Source: Chondrosia reniformis (lineage: Eukaryota; Porifera; Demospongiae; Chondrillida; Chondrillidae). From it: 64,000 nucleotides of DNA. The notes beneath the pieces are model-generated. The model searched no databases. It saw only the letters and a list, made by a program, of their open reading frames with translations, and was not told the origin of the DNA. The stretch lies in the NCBI GenBank assembly GCA_947172415.1, contig OX359199.1, positions 5,949,384 through 6,013,383 on the forward strand. The letters are read 5' to 3'. Shown piece after piece: positions 12,207-25,189 of this stretch. A program made the translations under genes and the position numbers. The first letter of the stretch is position 1, and each line of letters starts with the position of its first letter.

Positions 12207-13376
12207 TCATGCTGCAGAGAGTAGTGTAAGATATGACATGTAAAACCAACAGGTTGGATCAGAAAGTTGCATCACCAGTTGTGCATCCTCTGAAAGGTGC
12301 TCAGTCAATCTCCCTAAAGCAGTTCCTAAAGCTCTCTTAAAGGAAACTGCCTGTGATTCAGTTTTCTCCATGTTCATTCCATCAGCCTGCAGCTCCACTA
12401 TATAGCATAAAAGCATGACAAAGTAGTTGCAGGTTGACTTGATTGCCAAGGCTGCATTGTGTGACTTATAATGTGGAATACGGTTAAAGTGAACATTCAG
12501 TGTGTATTCCAATGACAGTTCAACTGGTTGACTTTCTTCTCCAATCATGTCAAACTGGCATAGGACCTGGTGTATTACCTCCTTACAGACCATGGGACAG
12601 GACATGAGGTGCAATATAAATGCTCGCTGAGATGTAAAATTTGTAAGTTGGCCAATAACTCTCATGACTGCTATAGTTATTTCTTCATTAAGAGTTGTCA
12701 GTTTTGTTAAGAAGGTAATCAGTTTGACTACACTAGAACATATGCTGGTAATGTCAGTCGGTTCATCAAATGGTTGTCCTTCTGATTCCAACTTCACCAA
12801 TATCAACATCAGTTCCAGCCCATCCTGTAGTATCTTCCTGCAGACACTGTGTGACTTGCAGCTGTCACTCCATTTGACACACAGTTCCAACCATTTTATG
12901 CAATGCACTAGAAGCCAGTGGCTACCAAACGGCCACTTACTGGAACCACTACACTGGACATGCTGCAAAAGTAAGGTCAGACATGCATCAACATAATTCC
13001 ACCAGTAGCATGGAAGTGTACTAAACCTGGCAGCACTCAATTCATCTATTTCACACTCAGAGCAGCTTAATCGCTGGAAATGAAGCTCATAGTTCTGTTC
13101 AAGAATACTACCATAACTACATACAACCTTCCTATCTCGTTCACTTAAAATGGCCTCAAAGAGAAGATCCACAATTTCCTGGTCCAATAGATGTCCATCA
13201 CTGATTTGATACAGGAGCACATCGTGAGGAATTCTGAGGTGCATGGCCAACTTGTACTTAGATTGCATGTACATGAAAACTGATGACTTGCAAGATTGGC
13301 TTAGGAAGGTATGACCCCCGCACGTCTGATATCTTATTTTCTTTGCACTAGGAACTCCATCTTCGTTACTTGTCAT
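12207..13376 (-). CDS. Uncharacterised intronless protein, 389 aa
   Basis: One uninterrupted ORF from ATG (13374-13376) to the stop at 12207. The product has no signal peptide or membrane helix. It has a short basic N-terminus (SAKKIRY), is rich in Leu, Cys and His, and appears mostly alpha-helical (for example LFEAILSERDRKVV and TALGRLTEHLSEDAQL), like an ARM/HEAT-type scaffold. I could not place it in a family; a distant Lines-like relation crossed my mind but no motif supports it. Its length, lack of stops and protein-like composition favour a real gene. The start lies head-to-head with the adhesion GPCR about 530 bases away. Confidence 0.72.
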   Translation of the reverse strand: MTSNEDGVPSAKKIRYQTCGGHTFLSQSCKSSVFMYMQSKYKLAMHLRIPHDVLLYQISDGHLLDQEIVDLLFEAILSERDRKVVCSYGSILEQNYELHFQRLSCSECEIDELSAARFSTLPCYWWNYVDACLTLLLQHVQCSGSSKWPFGSHWLLVHCIKWLELCVKWSDSCKSHSVCRKILQDGLELMLILVKLESEGQPFDEPTDITSICSSVVKLITFLTKLTTLNEEITIAVMRVIGQLTNFTSQRAFILHLMSCPMVCKEVIHQVLCQFDMIGEESQPVELSLEYTLNVHFNRIPHYKSHNAALAIKSTCNYFVMLLCYIVELQADGMNMEKTESQAVSFKRALGTALGRLTEHLSEDAQLVMQLSDPTCWFYMSYLTLLSAA

Positions 13377-13903
13377 CTACGGTAAAGGTCAGTGTCAGCC
13401 AATATTATAATCTTTATAATCTTTATAATATAAACACTTAATATATAGTACAAACTGAAAGAATGGTATCACCTAAATATAAACGAGAATATTGTTTTTT
13501 CTGACCTCTAATCATGTAGACTACATATATCGTGGTTAATACAAAGTTAATTGCGCCATTTTTGAGATATCATTTCTCACAGATCCAGACCCTTTATAAA
13601 ATGACAGACTCTAAACGCTAAAAATAAGCTACTCTTTGTTTCAGATAAATGCGTCGAGCGTTCTAGCACAATGCTTTTCAACTCTTGAGTCGTAACGGTG
13701 AATAAAACACACTACTTGCAGTGGATGTCCGGCAGAGGATTCTTGGAATTTCTGCAATGTAAACTTGGAAAGAAGGAAAACAACCCTATGCAATGAATAC
13801 TATTACCAACCTCGCCTCTGCATACCAGGTGTTGACAAACAGTCATGAATATTCTTATAAAGCTAATAATACTATAGTACTATAGTAAGGAAGCAATAAG
13901 AAA
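13377..13903. promoter_or_regulatory. Divergent intergenic region (unknown gene / adhesion GPCR)
   Basis: 527 bases between two divergently oriented starts, so it probably holds both promoters. AT-rich, with CTTTATAAT repeats near 13410-13430. No clear motif or further ORF is seen. Confidence 0.45.
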
Positions 13904-14518
13904 ATGAAGAACTTCGTCTTCCTCGAGCTCTTGGTACTTATCATATTCTGCCCAAGAGGTATAATAGCATTCTCTTAATCAAATACAAGCACTTCCATTG
14001 CATGTTCACCTTAGCACAGTCACTATATTACGATTAGAAGCTTATTACTTTGTTTCTCTGTATCTTATATTCCTATCAGCATGTGGGGCTATAGAAAAGC
14101 TGCCCAAAGTCCTAAACGTGACTCTTACTTCCTCTGAAGCAGATGGATCAATTGTACTAACTGTTACTTGGAACAGCATAGAATATAGTGGTATTTACTA
14201 TTCAGTGTGGGTATCAACAGACCCTGGTTCTCAGACCACTCCCCCTAGCAGCTCCTTCTATAAAGAAGTGACAACTAATTTCATCACCATCACTAACCGT
14301 GCACCGAATACCACTCATTATGTTTGGGTTGCTGTAACTATTCCTACATTACAAGGTCCTTTTAGCAACAGAGGTAAACTGATTAGTTATTATATATTTC
14401 TCAGTAATAAATTTGGTACATAGGTCTTTACATATATATAGGTATAGCCCTGTGCCCCTTAACCAGAACTGGTTGGCATTTTTATCTACACCTTAATGTA
14501 TGTACATGCATGGGTACT

Positions 14519-14582
<64 letters not shown>

Positions 14583-14719
14583 CAACAAACAATACTTTCA
14601 ATAATAACAACAGCAACTCATGGTCAAAAAAAACAGTCATCATTACGTAGCCTTGCGGATGGGGTAAGGGAGCCCTGGACTGAAATTGCATTTCCTGTCT
14701 GGTGTGCCACCAGCTGGGG

Positions 14720-14753
<34 letters not shown>

Positions 14754-17700
14754 TATATAGCATTGGAGCCTTCTATATATAGCTGTGCATTATCACTCTC
14801 CACTTAGTCCCTCCACTGGATTTTGATGTCAGGCTGGCAATTGATGACCAGTTCACAGACACAAAGGGAAGAGTGGAAGTATTTTACAACAGTATTTGGG
14901 GAACTGTATGTGATGATCTGTGGAGTCTGAGGGATGCCACAGTGGTGTGCCACCAGCTGGGGTACCCTGGAGTGGCTCTAAATGCACCGGGCTCTAGCCA
15001 GTTTGGAAGTGGAAACGAGCAAGGACTGAACTACCTGCTGGATAATGTGATGTGCAATGGAAATGAAGCTAATCTGAATGAATGTGCCCATGATGGTCTA
15101 AATGTACATAACTGTGCTGTTAATGAGGATGCAGGAGTAGTCTGTTCTGGTATGTCACAAAGTCTTTCTCTGAACATGCTCATTTACGTAACACCATTGA
15201 CATGACATATGTATAATACTGGTGCAGATACACAGTTGGTTGTACCACTAAGACTTGTTGGGGGTGCTGCTGCATATGAAGGTCGTGTTGAAGTCTTTTA
15301 TAGTGAAATCTGGGGCACGGTTTGTGATGACTTGTGGAATCTTGCATCAGCCACAGTTGTGTGTCGTCAACTGGGCTATGTTGGAGTTATGGAGTTCTTT
15401 GGTAGGCCAGCCACCACCTATTTTGGAGAAGGAAGTGGTACCATTTGGTTGGATAACCTGGAGTGTACCGGAGAAGAGAAGAACATTGCTGAGTGTTTTC
15501 ACAATGGGTGGGGTATTGGGAATTGTGGTCATTCTGAGGATGCTTCACTGAGATGTATTCGTGAGTGTACACTGTGTTTTTGAATTTTTGTTCTATATAG
15601 AACTAAAATATATATGAAGTTGAAAAACAAGTCTACATATATAGTTATAAACAGTTGCATTCTATATTAATATTCGGTGTATAAATCTATACAAATTTAG
15701 TAAGCAACCTAATACTTTCTATTTTGAGTGGAAAACTCAAATTAGAAGAATATATATCTACGTACGTATATATTCATTTCTGTTTCAATATGTACAGCCC
15801 CTGAAACTTGTGAAGTTGCTCCATTTCGTGCTAGCTCAAGTATTGGAAATCCCTTACTAACTCTTTGTTCTCTAATTCATACTGAATTAATTGGGAATGT
15901 AAAATGGACTTGTGATAACGGGGGCAGATGGTCTGGTGACTTTTCAGAATGTGCTTTTAAGTTGGAAGAAGGAGACAAGAACATTATCATTAGTGTTTTT
16001 GGCTTTGCTTTAAATTCAACTAAAGATAAAGTGGAGGAATCAAAGGGAATGATTTTAGATGATTTTATAATGGTTTGTATCCAAATATAATCTATAATAA
16101 TAGAGTCATTATTGAGTATTTTGGCATGCAGTAAACACATACACACACATTTTATATATGTCTATTGCTACATATGTCTATACGTATGTCTATATGTATG
16201 TCTACGTATGTCTACGTATGTCTATATGTATGTCTACGTATGTCTATACGTATGTCTACGTATGTCTACGTATGTCTATATGTATGTCTACGTATGTCTA
16301 TACGTATGTCTATACGTATGTCTAGGTATGTCTACGTATGTCTACGTATGTCTATACGTATGTCTACGTATGTCCACGTATACCTACGTATGTCTATTCG
16401 TATGTCTACATATGTCTATACGTATATATGTCTTCGTATGTCTACGTATGTCTACGTATGTCTACGTATGTCTATGTATGTCTATACGTTTATATGTCAC
16501 ATATGTCTACGTATATATGTCTACATATGTCTATACATATGTCTATACGTATGTCTACGTATGTCTACATATATAGTGCCCAAAATGTACCTAAGTTATG
16601 CATATATATTGTTTATTATGTATAGCAATGTATATATACGTATATGTATATGTACGTATAGTTGCTGCAGGATAGCTTCCTAGCTGGTGGAGATGTCAAT
16701 CTTTCTTATGTAGCAGAAAGAGTCAATGATAATCAAACACTTGTTTCATTTACTGTTAAATTTAATGCTGATGCTGGCACTGTAGATGATGCATTTGTTG
16801 ATATTTCCAGTGTTGTTAGGAGTGTCTCCCTCTCTCTTGGTGGAATTAGTGCTAGTCCTACTGATATAGCCTCTCCCTCCTTTATTTCTACTGGTAAGTT
16901 ATTCTGTATGTGTTCCTCTAGTTGACATATAACATATCTATTGAATATTCCTCTTATAAGATACCTGCAAATGTCCCTTGAAAGTGAACTTTTCAGCTGA
17001 GTCTCCTAACACCTCACCAGTGATGGTACAGCTATGTTCAATTCCAGAATATGTATCAAATCTACCGTGTACATGCAGCAGTATGCAAAATTTAACTTGT
17101 GATGTAAGCTAAATATAAAATAGTATATACATAAATACATACAAAGTATGAAGTTATGTACTAATATAATATGAATTTGATGCAATACTGATGTATTGTG
17201 TATTAATTGTTTGCTTTCTATAATGTATATTGAAGTGCTCAGGGACACTCCTTTATACCAGTGCTGTTGATATTGATGATAACCGCATTTGCGAAAAAAG
17301 CAGTGTTAGTGTAATATGCTATACACATATGCATATACTGTATTTGCTATATTTTAACAAAAATTCATTTTTTGATATTTGCATGTAAATGTTTATCACA
17401 TGATGTGTACAGCAAAGGCACTGGCCTATATACAGTATGCAGATTACCAGCGCTGCAATTACAAATGAATATTAATCAACACTGAGAAAGGATTATATGC
17501 TTTTTGATCTCAAAGTACTGTGCATTTTCTGTAGTTGAGCAACTATTTTTGTGATCATGATAAACCATTTACTACATACATGTTCTCAATGACCTATTAT
17601 GCATTCTACTGCACTTGCCTTTGAGAACATGTAATATATAACTACAGTACATATATGTATAATGCCCTGTGTTGCATTATATAGGACTGTAAATCTGAAC

Positions 17701-20700
17701 AGTTGAATGGTCTTCTATGGCCAACTACAGCTCGCAACTTGGAACACAGGATTTCTTGCTCTCAGTTGGACAGTCTCTTTAACAGTGGTTCTTATGTGAC
17801 CAGACGGTGTAGTAGCAGTGGAGAATGGATGGATGTAGACACCAGTGGTTGTTCATTTCCCCCTGGCACGGAATCCACTATAGTTGTAGTGGTGGTCACA
17901 TTTAGTGACAAGAAGGACCAACTCACAATAAATGAAAACAATCTTACTAAGGAGGTACAAAATTACGTACTGAAATTGTCCACTGTCCTCTCCCCAGACA
18001 CTTTTGATCTGCATGACCTTAACGAATCCGGTCTTTGTATCTTATATTAATGCTATCTTTTGCATATGTCACACTTTCATGCATGCAGATCAGTTAGGCT
18101 AGTCTAGATTAGGCTTACAGTTTTGGAAGCTACAGATTGCTGCTCTCATGTACTATATACACCAGTTCTATAATATACACTGTATATACTGATGGGGCAT
18201 GCTTACCTTTCATAATTTTCTTTCAAGCAAGTAGTACAACCAATCCAAATCAACAGTATCATTCCACAATTGCAAGTCTTGTACTGGTTGTGTATAATAC
18301 TTGTTTGTAGCTGTAGGATTGTATTTGATTTTATTAATCCACTGTGGATACTTCCTTTAATTTATATAGATAAGTTGTCTGTTCTCAAACTGTGGCGCAG
18401 GGAGTAATGTACCAACTAGTATTAATACTTCAGTCTCCTCCTATCAAAACCTCAGCAGTGGAACTGGTACTGTAGTGCGTTTTGCAGTAGAGATTCCTGT
18501 AAATGTCTACAGTGATGAAGAGATATCAAATGCACTCAGCAACATAACTGTTGGATCAAATATTAGCGTCTTTACAGTTATTGAAGAGCCAGTTACCTAT
18601 GGATTTCAGCCTTCAAGTGAGGTTTTGAAGTAATAAGGGGTACTTGTTGACCTACAGGTCGAAATGTCCTAATACTTTGATTAATAATAAGTGTTGCTGA
18701 TGCTCAAATTGTAACCAATTCAAGTGAGGTTTTGTATGTTTTTACTGTGTCCACTATACGTACATACAGTATCTCTAATAATCCACTGCTATAGATGAAT
18801 GTCTGTGTACCTCTTCAATGGAGAAATCAACAGTGGCCTCCACTTGTGTGGGTGTCTCCCTGCCTCCATGTTCCTGTGCTGGCAATTGTGAGGTGGGTCT
18901 TGGGTAATAAGTTTGTGATGTTTACATACAATGGTATACACTAACAATAATTGTAATACCAAACCTACTTTTGCTTAATATATTATATAGTGTCTGGATC
19001 CATATATCAGAACCAACACTACGACATCAGGGATATTGTGCTCCCTGGACACTGATGGCGATGGAATTCCTGATTATACAGTAAATCACATGAAGCATTT
19101 CAGCAGTTTTATATACACTATTAATGGCAGATTTTAAAATCACTTTTTAACCATCTCTAGGATCAAAGACCTAGCATTTATGATCCAAGGAACATATCAA
19201 ATACCACAGATTGTCAAAGTACACATACATATATAAGCTCTCATGATCAATGTATACAATTGTAGCCTATAACTATATCATGTTTGGGTTTTATATATGT
19301 ATGAATCACTCTATGTAGAATTAATATATTTGAAATTTCTTAGGAAAGCAAAGTTCAACATATTGTCCACTATCTAACACAAGTAACCCCTCAATAACAT
19401 GGAACTACACAGATCCTTGCACTACTGCAATTACAAGATGCTCCAACAACATTACTGCTATCACTGGTACGTACGTATATATATTAGCAAGATATTAGTC
19501 CAGTTTTTATCAATAATTACTATAATACTAATTTGTTCATGGAAAGGTTTAGCCCATCGAATTTGTGATGCTGCTGGCCATTGGGAGAATCCTAATGTAG
19601 AAGAGTGTCAGTCTAGAGTTGTACAAGATGCCTTATCACAGGTTAGTGTGCATTAGATGCAGTAAATGTTGTTTACATTAGTTTACATGGTTATAATTAG
19701 GTAAATCAAGTGCTTTCAAATTTGAATACATCTCTGGTCTCTGGTGAAATGGCAGAACTTGCATCTTCTGTGGTGGACGTTATTACTGATGTAACAGGTG
19801 CATTACTAGCAGTCACTTCTGAAGAAGATATCTTTCCTTCTGATTTGAATACAACTCTTGCTATTATTTCAGATATAACTGAGTAAGTTTAATAATTTAT
19901 TATATAACATTCCTTGTAAGTTTGTAATCTCAAGAGGAAGAAACTTTGAAAGGAACCATTACTGCAGCAGGAAATTGAACCTGGAGCCACTGACATTCTC
20001 CACCAGTACTTTGCATGACTCCATGTGGTTATTGAGCCTTTATTACATGTTAACATACTAAAAGTGTTGCATGAATAATCATTTTTCTTACATGCTATAT
20101 ACTTTAGAATAAAAGGCCTATGGGGAACTACACCTATGAGAGCATTGGATGTTGGATGAATGATTTCTCCTTTTACTTTTCTTCTTCTCCACTGGGCCAG
20201 ACAACTGTTTCTACGAATTCCACCCTTCATCAGGGACCTTGGGGAATCTTTGTTTTCTTCTCGATCTCAGGAATACCTTTGTCTTCTTCTTGATCTTCTG
20301 TGAGTCCTTGGCTCTCTGTACTGAATGTAGGGGTCTTATATACACAATTTTTCATGCATGCATATCCATTGTACACAATGTTATCCAATTATTTTATTTT
20401 GTATGTAGTATTGCACAAACAAGTAATCTCATTGGCTCAAGCGAATACAATTCTACTGTAAGAGGCCAAGTTAAATTCAAACTTTTAGAAGCGAAGAAAT
20501 ATCAATAAACAGGGAGATATGTGTAAATAACTGTCAGTGATTTTTATTTATTTATTTAGCAACTCTTTTCAGTCATCGGTTCAGTCTTGGAAGAAAGACA
20601 TGAAGACACTTGGGATAGCTTTGGAAATGTAATACCATAACCTGCAATCTATCAATGCTTATTTATTCATATATATATGAAGATGTTTATATGCGTACAT

Positions 20701-23700
20701 ATTGTAAGACAAACTATCATTTTAAGTGTCACATTTTACTGTCATCTGTGCTTACTATATTGTATATAGATGACTGGTTCTATTGCTGGTAACCTCCTAA
20801 CTAATGTGGAAAGCTTAGCTTTGAGAGTGGGTGAGACCGTACAAAATCAGACTACTACAATTGCCTATGGAAACATCGGTGAGTCGCAGGTCTATGTGGC
20901 ACTACTGTAGATAATATTTAGTATTTCTCCCATTTTGGACATGTTTCTGTTATTATATGTCTGATACCTCTTAATTTGTAGATATTACATCTAAGGTTAT
21001 TCAAACCAGTAAAAATGCAACCTTGGAAACTTCAAATGTTAACATTAGCTTGCCTAGTGGTCTGTTCTCAGGCAGTGGAGGTTAGGTGAAGCTATTTATG
21101 TTTGAACTATGAATGGTTAAAGATAATATACTTGGATATGTGATCTCATCAATAAATGTGTACTTGCCTAGTTTTTCTTGACATTAAAGGTAACACTTAA
21201 CAATTCTGTAGTTTTACTTTTTTGTAGAGATCTCTGTTATAGCAGTAGAAATACCAAGACTCTACATGTATTTGCCAAAGCAGTATGATGATGGAATGTT
21301 AGTGTATTCATTGAATTAATGATTTTGGTTGTATGTACATGCATTTTGTGGTAAATGTATTCTCATACAATATACAAAATACCTATTAAGTAAGTACGTA
21401 GATACAAGTTGTAAATTATCAAATGTATATATGTTTATGTAATTTATGTTTGTACATTATTTATATGATGGTCAACTGCTATATAAATATACTAAAGCTT
21501 ATTCACGGACAGAAATTAAAACAGCTACCAATTATGAGCTTCAAAAAGCATCTTTGAGATGGTGTATGAATATCATCTCTTTTATCTTTTGAAAGGATCA
21601 TCTTTCGACTTTAGAGCATCTAAAGATGCTGAAAAGTCGAAAGATGATCCTTTCAAAAGATAAGTTCGATGCAGTTAGAAGGAATCCTTACTCTATTACT
21701 CATCTCTCTTATAATGTGTGTTATACATGTGTATATGCACTGTATGTAGGAAACTTCCAAAAGGAACAAATGTAACTTCATTTATATCCGTTCAAGTTGG
21801 TGAACAGTCTGACCAGATCTACAACAAGCTACTCTCCGGGGAAATTACGTTTAGCCATACGGTAATGCTAACCAGTGTATATTACATAGATAGATGTATT
21901 AAGAGGAACAGTTGGTGAGCGAAAGGCTCTTATTTCATTGTATATGTATATAAAACTATCATGTCAAAATTTTCAACTGTGAAACTGCATAGATATTGAC
22001 AGATAATAATGAAGTTACTGTTGACTGTGTCTTCTGGAATGAAAGGTACATTACTTACTTGTAATTACTTACATAATACATGTTACTTATATTGTATCAA
22101 TGAACTTACAAGTACTATGCGTAGTACATGCACTGCATGATTTGTGTGGTTTGCATTACATTTGTTAGTGTTTTAGGATGGTCAAATAAGGGGATCAAAA
22201 CAATAGTTAAAGATGATGGGACTGTAGACTGCCTAAGTAATCATTTGACAAGCTTTGCTGTTTTGGTATCATTATCAGTACAGGTATTCAAATTTGTATA
22301 TTTCCTACTAAATATGTATAATGTTGGTATTTATCATACATATAGTTCCAGAAAGGTCCCAATTCAGTCTTAAATATAGTGTCATACATTGGCTGTGCAA
22401 TTTCGTTTATCTGTCTTCTACTGACAATTGCTTTTCTTTTATATCTAAGGTATGGATTTTTGTGAGAGTGTATTGTATGTACGTATATGTGTTTTAAAGA
22501 AGTATTTAAAGGTACATATTTGCATGTACATGTGTGCACATGCATAAATATTCAAGAAGTTGCAATAGTTTTTTACTTTGATTGATCATGTAAATTTGAT
22601 ATACATACGTAGCTATAATATTGAAAATATACTTTTTAGAAAGGAATTGTTCAAGAAGTTGAACACTTTTGTTCACCTGAACTTGTGCATTGCTCTATCC
22701 TGTGGTCTCTTGATATTCATGGCAGGTATAGAGGGAGGCAAGCAAACAGAGGTATGGAAGGGATTTATATATATGTAGAAGCTATATTATTTCAAAATCT
22801 CTATTTTATACATACATATGTAATCCTAGACGATAATTTAATGACTGTACATTTTTAATGTTTGTAGATTGGTTGCAAAATTGTTGCATTCTTGCTTCAA
22901 TATTTCTTTTTGGCTGCATTCTTTTGGATGTTGTGTGAGGCTGTTGTTATGTACAACCTTCTTGTTAGAGTGTTCTTTGCAAATGAAAGAAAATGGATAT
23001 TTATTTATTCAGCTCTTGGTTGGTGTAAGTATACTAATGCATATAATATTACATGTAACACTTTACATATAATCAAGAAGGTTATACATGTGTATATTAT
23101 GGTTATTTGATTATTGCAGTGCCACCCTTAGCAATTACTACTGTATCAGTGGCTATTCGCCATAAATATTATCTCATCAAAGATGCCGACAATACAGTGG
23201 CGTGAGTATATTATGAACCAAAACCGAACAACAAAGTCATTGAGCCTGTTTATTTATTTGAAAATACAGTTGCTGGTTGGCTAAGGATTACGGAACAATT
23301 GCAGCCTTCATTGCACCTATGCTATTAGTTATGATGGTAAAAATAGGTTTAACTTCATTTTGCCTACGTATGTATAGGCATATTATATATGCTTTCTACA
23401 TAGATAAACCTTGTTCTGATTGTGTTTGTGATGAGAAGCCTCTACAAGTTCCACAAAAGCTATGGAGAACAACATCAAATGTCTCATGGTGAAGATAAAA
23501 AATCAAAAAATGTTAAGCTTGCAAAGTATGCCTTTATCTAATGGCTGCTGCAGTGTATTATATATACGTATTTTTACAGTATACAGTACTACTAAACTTT
23601 ATTTATACTTCAACAGAGAACTGCTGAAGGCTTTTATTATTCTGCTTCCCCTTCTGGGGTTCACTTGGATCATTGGACTGTTTGCAGTCAATGAGAACAC

Positions 23701-24969
23701 TCAAGTGTTTGCGTGGCTATTTGTCATCTTGAACTCTTTCCAGGTAGGTGCACACATACATATACGATGTATGTGATTAAGCTGATTTTATAGCAATACT
23801 TGTACAAATTATGCATGGATTCACTAGCTGGATAAGACATATGTATATAGTCAGTATATACCAGATGTGCTGTATTGTTATAAAGCTCTCATGAAATTTG
23901 TTATTATAAATGTGTACTTTTGCTTGCCGTATAGGGAGTTTTCATATTTTCATTTCACGTACTGAGGCATGAAAAAGTGAGGCCTAGAGTATCAAAAGTG
24001 AGCAAACAAATCTTTTGCGCAGTTTGCCACAAGAGGAAACAGCTTTCTTACGGAATTAAACCTAGTGACACTGGTACTGGATTATCAATTAATACAGTGA
24101 GTACATTTATTATATATTTAAGAAAGTACATAATAAACATTTATGTCACATATATAAGATAAATAAAATTCGAAATAGGGATGGCAGTGCTTCCAACAGT
24201 CAATAGCACACAGTAACAAAACAAGAAAGGAATCGTGTGACAAGGATAACCACACAGAAGTGGCATATACTGACATTTAAGTGACTTAACCCATACACAT
24301 CACTTCCATATTTGGGCACACCATCCCTACTTCAGCTATACCAATGCACCCAACATGGAAGTGATGTGTATGCTTAAATTTCAGTATATATGCCACTTCT
24401 GTAGTCACATGATCCCTTTCTTGTTTGTGTTACTTTTTCCAGATGTGCTAAAACACTGCCATCCCTACTTCTAATTTCATTTTTAAATGTTTTAATTATA
24501 TTTTATCTGTAGGGAATCAACACTAATGTTCACCTAAGTGCATTGGGTAAGACATGTAAGACTTAATTACATGGAAATATTTCTTAATACATTTTTCCTC
24601 CTTATAAAGATCCAACTTAAATGGAGTATTATTCTATTGCCTGTTAAGCTTAAAACTATGTGTTTATTCTTTTTATTATTGAATTTGGTGTATAGAATCT
24701 TCTCATGGGAAACTAAATGAGAAGTCAAGCATGGAAAATTCAGTTGTGGAATATGATGGTACAGCTATTTATCATATCAAGCAATAGTTATGAATTGTGT
24801 AATTATAATATCTATAGATAACTTTGATGTGGAAGAAGTACAAGTTGTATTCACTGAGCATTCTGCTCCAAGGACAAAGAAAGTTTCCATTGCTGGCTCA
24901 ATTGCCTCCTACAAACTCATAGAGGAGGAGTATCAGAGTAGTGTCACCATACAAGTTAACCAAGACTAG
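13904..24969 (+). CDS. Adhesion GPCR with FN3 and two SRCR domains
   Basis: Multi-exon gene starting at ATG 13904 (signal peptide MKNFVFLELLVLIIFC). Domains in order: FN3 (14079-14372); SRCR 1 (14806-15149) and SRCR 2 (15228-15558), both with GRVEVFY, WGTVCDDLW and CxQLGY; cysteine-rich CCP/HRM-like modules (15796-19656, last with RICDAAGHWENP); a GAIN region (19690-21900); GPS at 22020-22284 with CVFWN and NHLTSFAVL; and seven membrane helices (about 22345-24000). The helices include ELLKAFIILLPLLGFTWIIG and a TM5 joined across a 66-base intron (23336-23401). Stop at 24967-24969, C-terminus VTIQVNQD. GAIN autoproteolysis is expected at HL|T. The architecture suggests a surface recognition or adhesion receptor; the ligand is unknown. 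Introns contain several repeats. Confidence 0.9.
14521..14752. repeat. Two AAT microsatellites around a copied SRCR-exon fragment
   Basis: AAT runs at 14521-14579 and 14721-14752 lie in the intron before the first SRCR exon. Between them, near 14701-14721, GGTGTGCCACCAGCTGGGGT repeats a stretch of the SRCR exon found at about 14945-14964. Confidence 0.75.
16160..16575. repeat. TATGTCTACG minisatellite (10/12-bp period)
   Basis: About 35 tandem units alternating TATGTCTACG and TATGTCTATACG in an intron of the adhesion GPCR gene. All frames stay open because of the repeat, so the long ORFs here are spurious. Confidence 0.9.
20035..20260 (+). repeat. Dispersed repeat family B, copy 1
   Basis: It contains AATCATTTTTCTTACATGCTAT, then GGGAACTACACC, GGATGAATGATTTCTCC and GGGCCAGACAACTGTTTCTA. 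The same ordered blocks recur near 750-830, 32503-32616, 33775-33900 and 52850-52936, in both orientations. Located in a GAIN-region intron of the GPCR gene. Confidence 0.55.
21582..21663. repeat. 82-bp near-perfect hairpin
   Basis: Two 31-base arms, beginning TTATCTTTTGAAAGGATCAT and inversely ending ATGATCCTTTCAAAAGATAA, pair without mismatch. Inside them a second 7-bp stem (AGCATCT/AGATGCT) is separated by an AG/GA mismatch. The hairpin sits in a GPCR intron on the transcribed strand. It could be a small-RNA precursor or the remains of a palindromic transposon. Confidence 0.8.
24173..24485. mobile_element. Complete MITE, family A
   Basis: About 310 bases with long inverted arms. The left end reads GAAATAGGGATGGCAGTG and the right end the inverse, CACTGCCATCCCTACTTC. 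Internal paired blocks include AGAAGTGGCATATA and its inverse. No coding capacity. It lies in an intron near the 3' end of the GPCR gene and is the reference copy for the arms found at 1255 and at 35643/40770. Confidence 0.75.
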
Positions 24970-25189
24970 CTCAGTCATATAAAACTTAAGTCTGCATAGT
25001 GTGACGCTTATCTTAGAACTATATGTGTAATCTTTAGCTTTTGAGATTTTTTCATGCAAGTGCTAGTAAGACTGTCTCAGCAAAACGTATTTATTTGCAT
25101 CAAATTGCATCAATAGTTGTGTTTACACTGAGCATGCACTGAAACAATTTAATGAAAACTAGCTAGTTCCATTGCATTTGTGGATACAT

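Noticed and set aside
12664..12996. 110-codon plus-strand ORF
   Set aside because: Lies wholly opposite the 389-codon gene, has no family resemblance, and the minus frame is much longer.
14482..14763. Leu/Ile-rich 93-codon minus-strand ORF resembling a membrane protein
   Set aside because: Its hydrophobic runs are translated AAT microsatellite.
16112..16683. Three overlapping ORFs of 95-172 codons in all plus frames rich in Tyr, Val, Cys, Met
   Set aside because: They are translations of the TATGTCTACG minisatellite in an intron; every frame is open because of the repeat unit.
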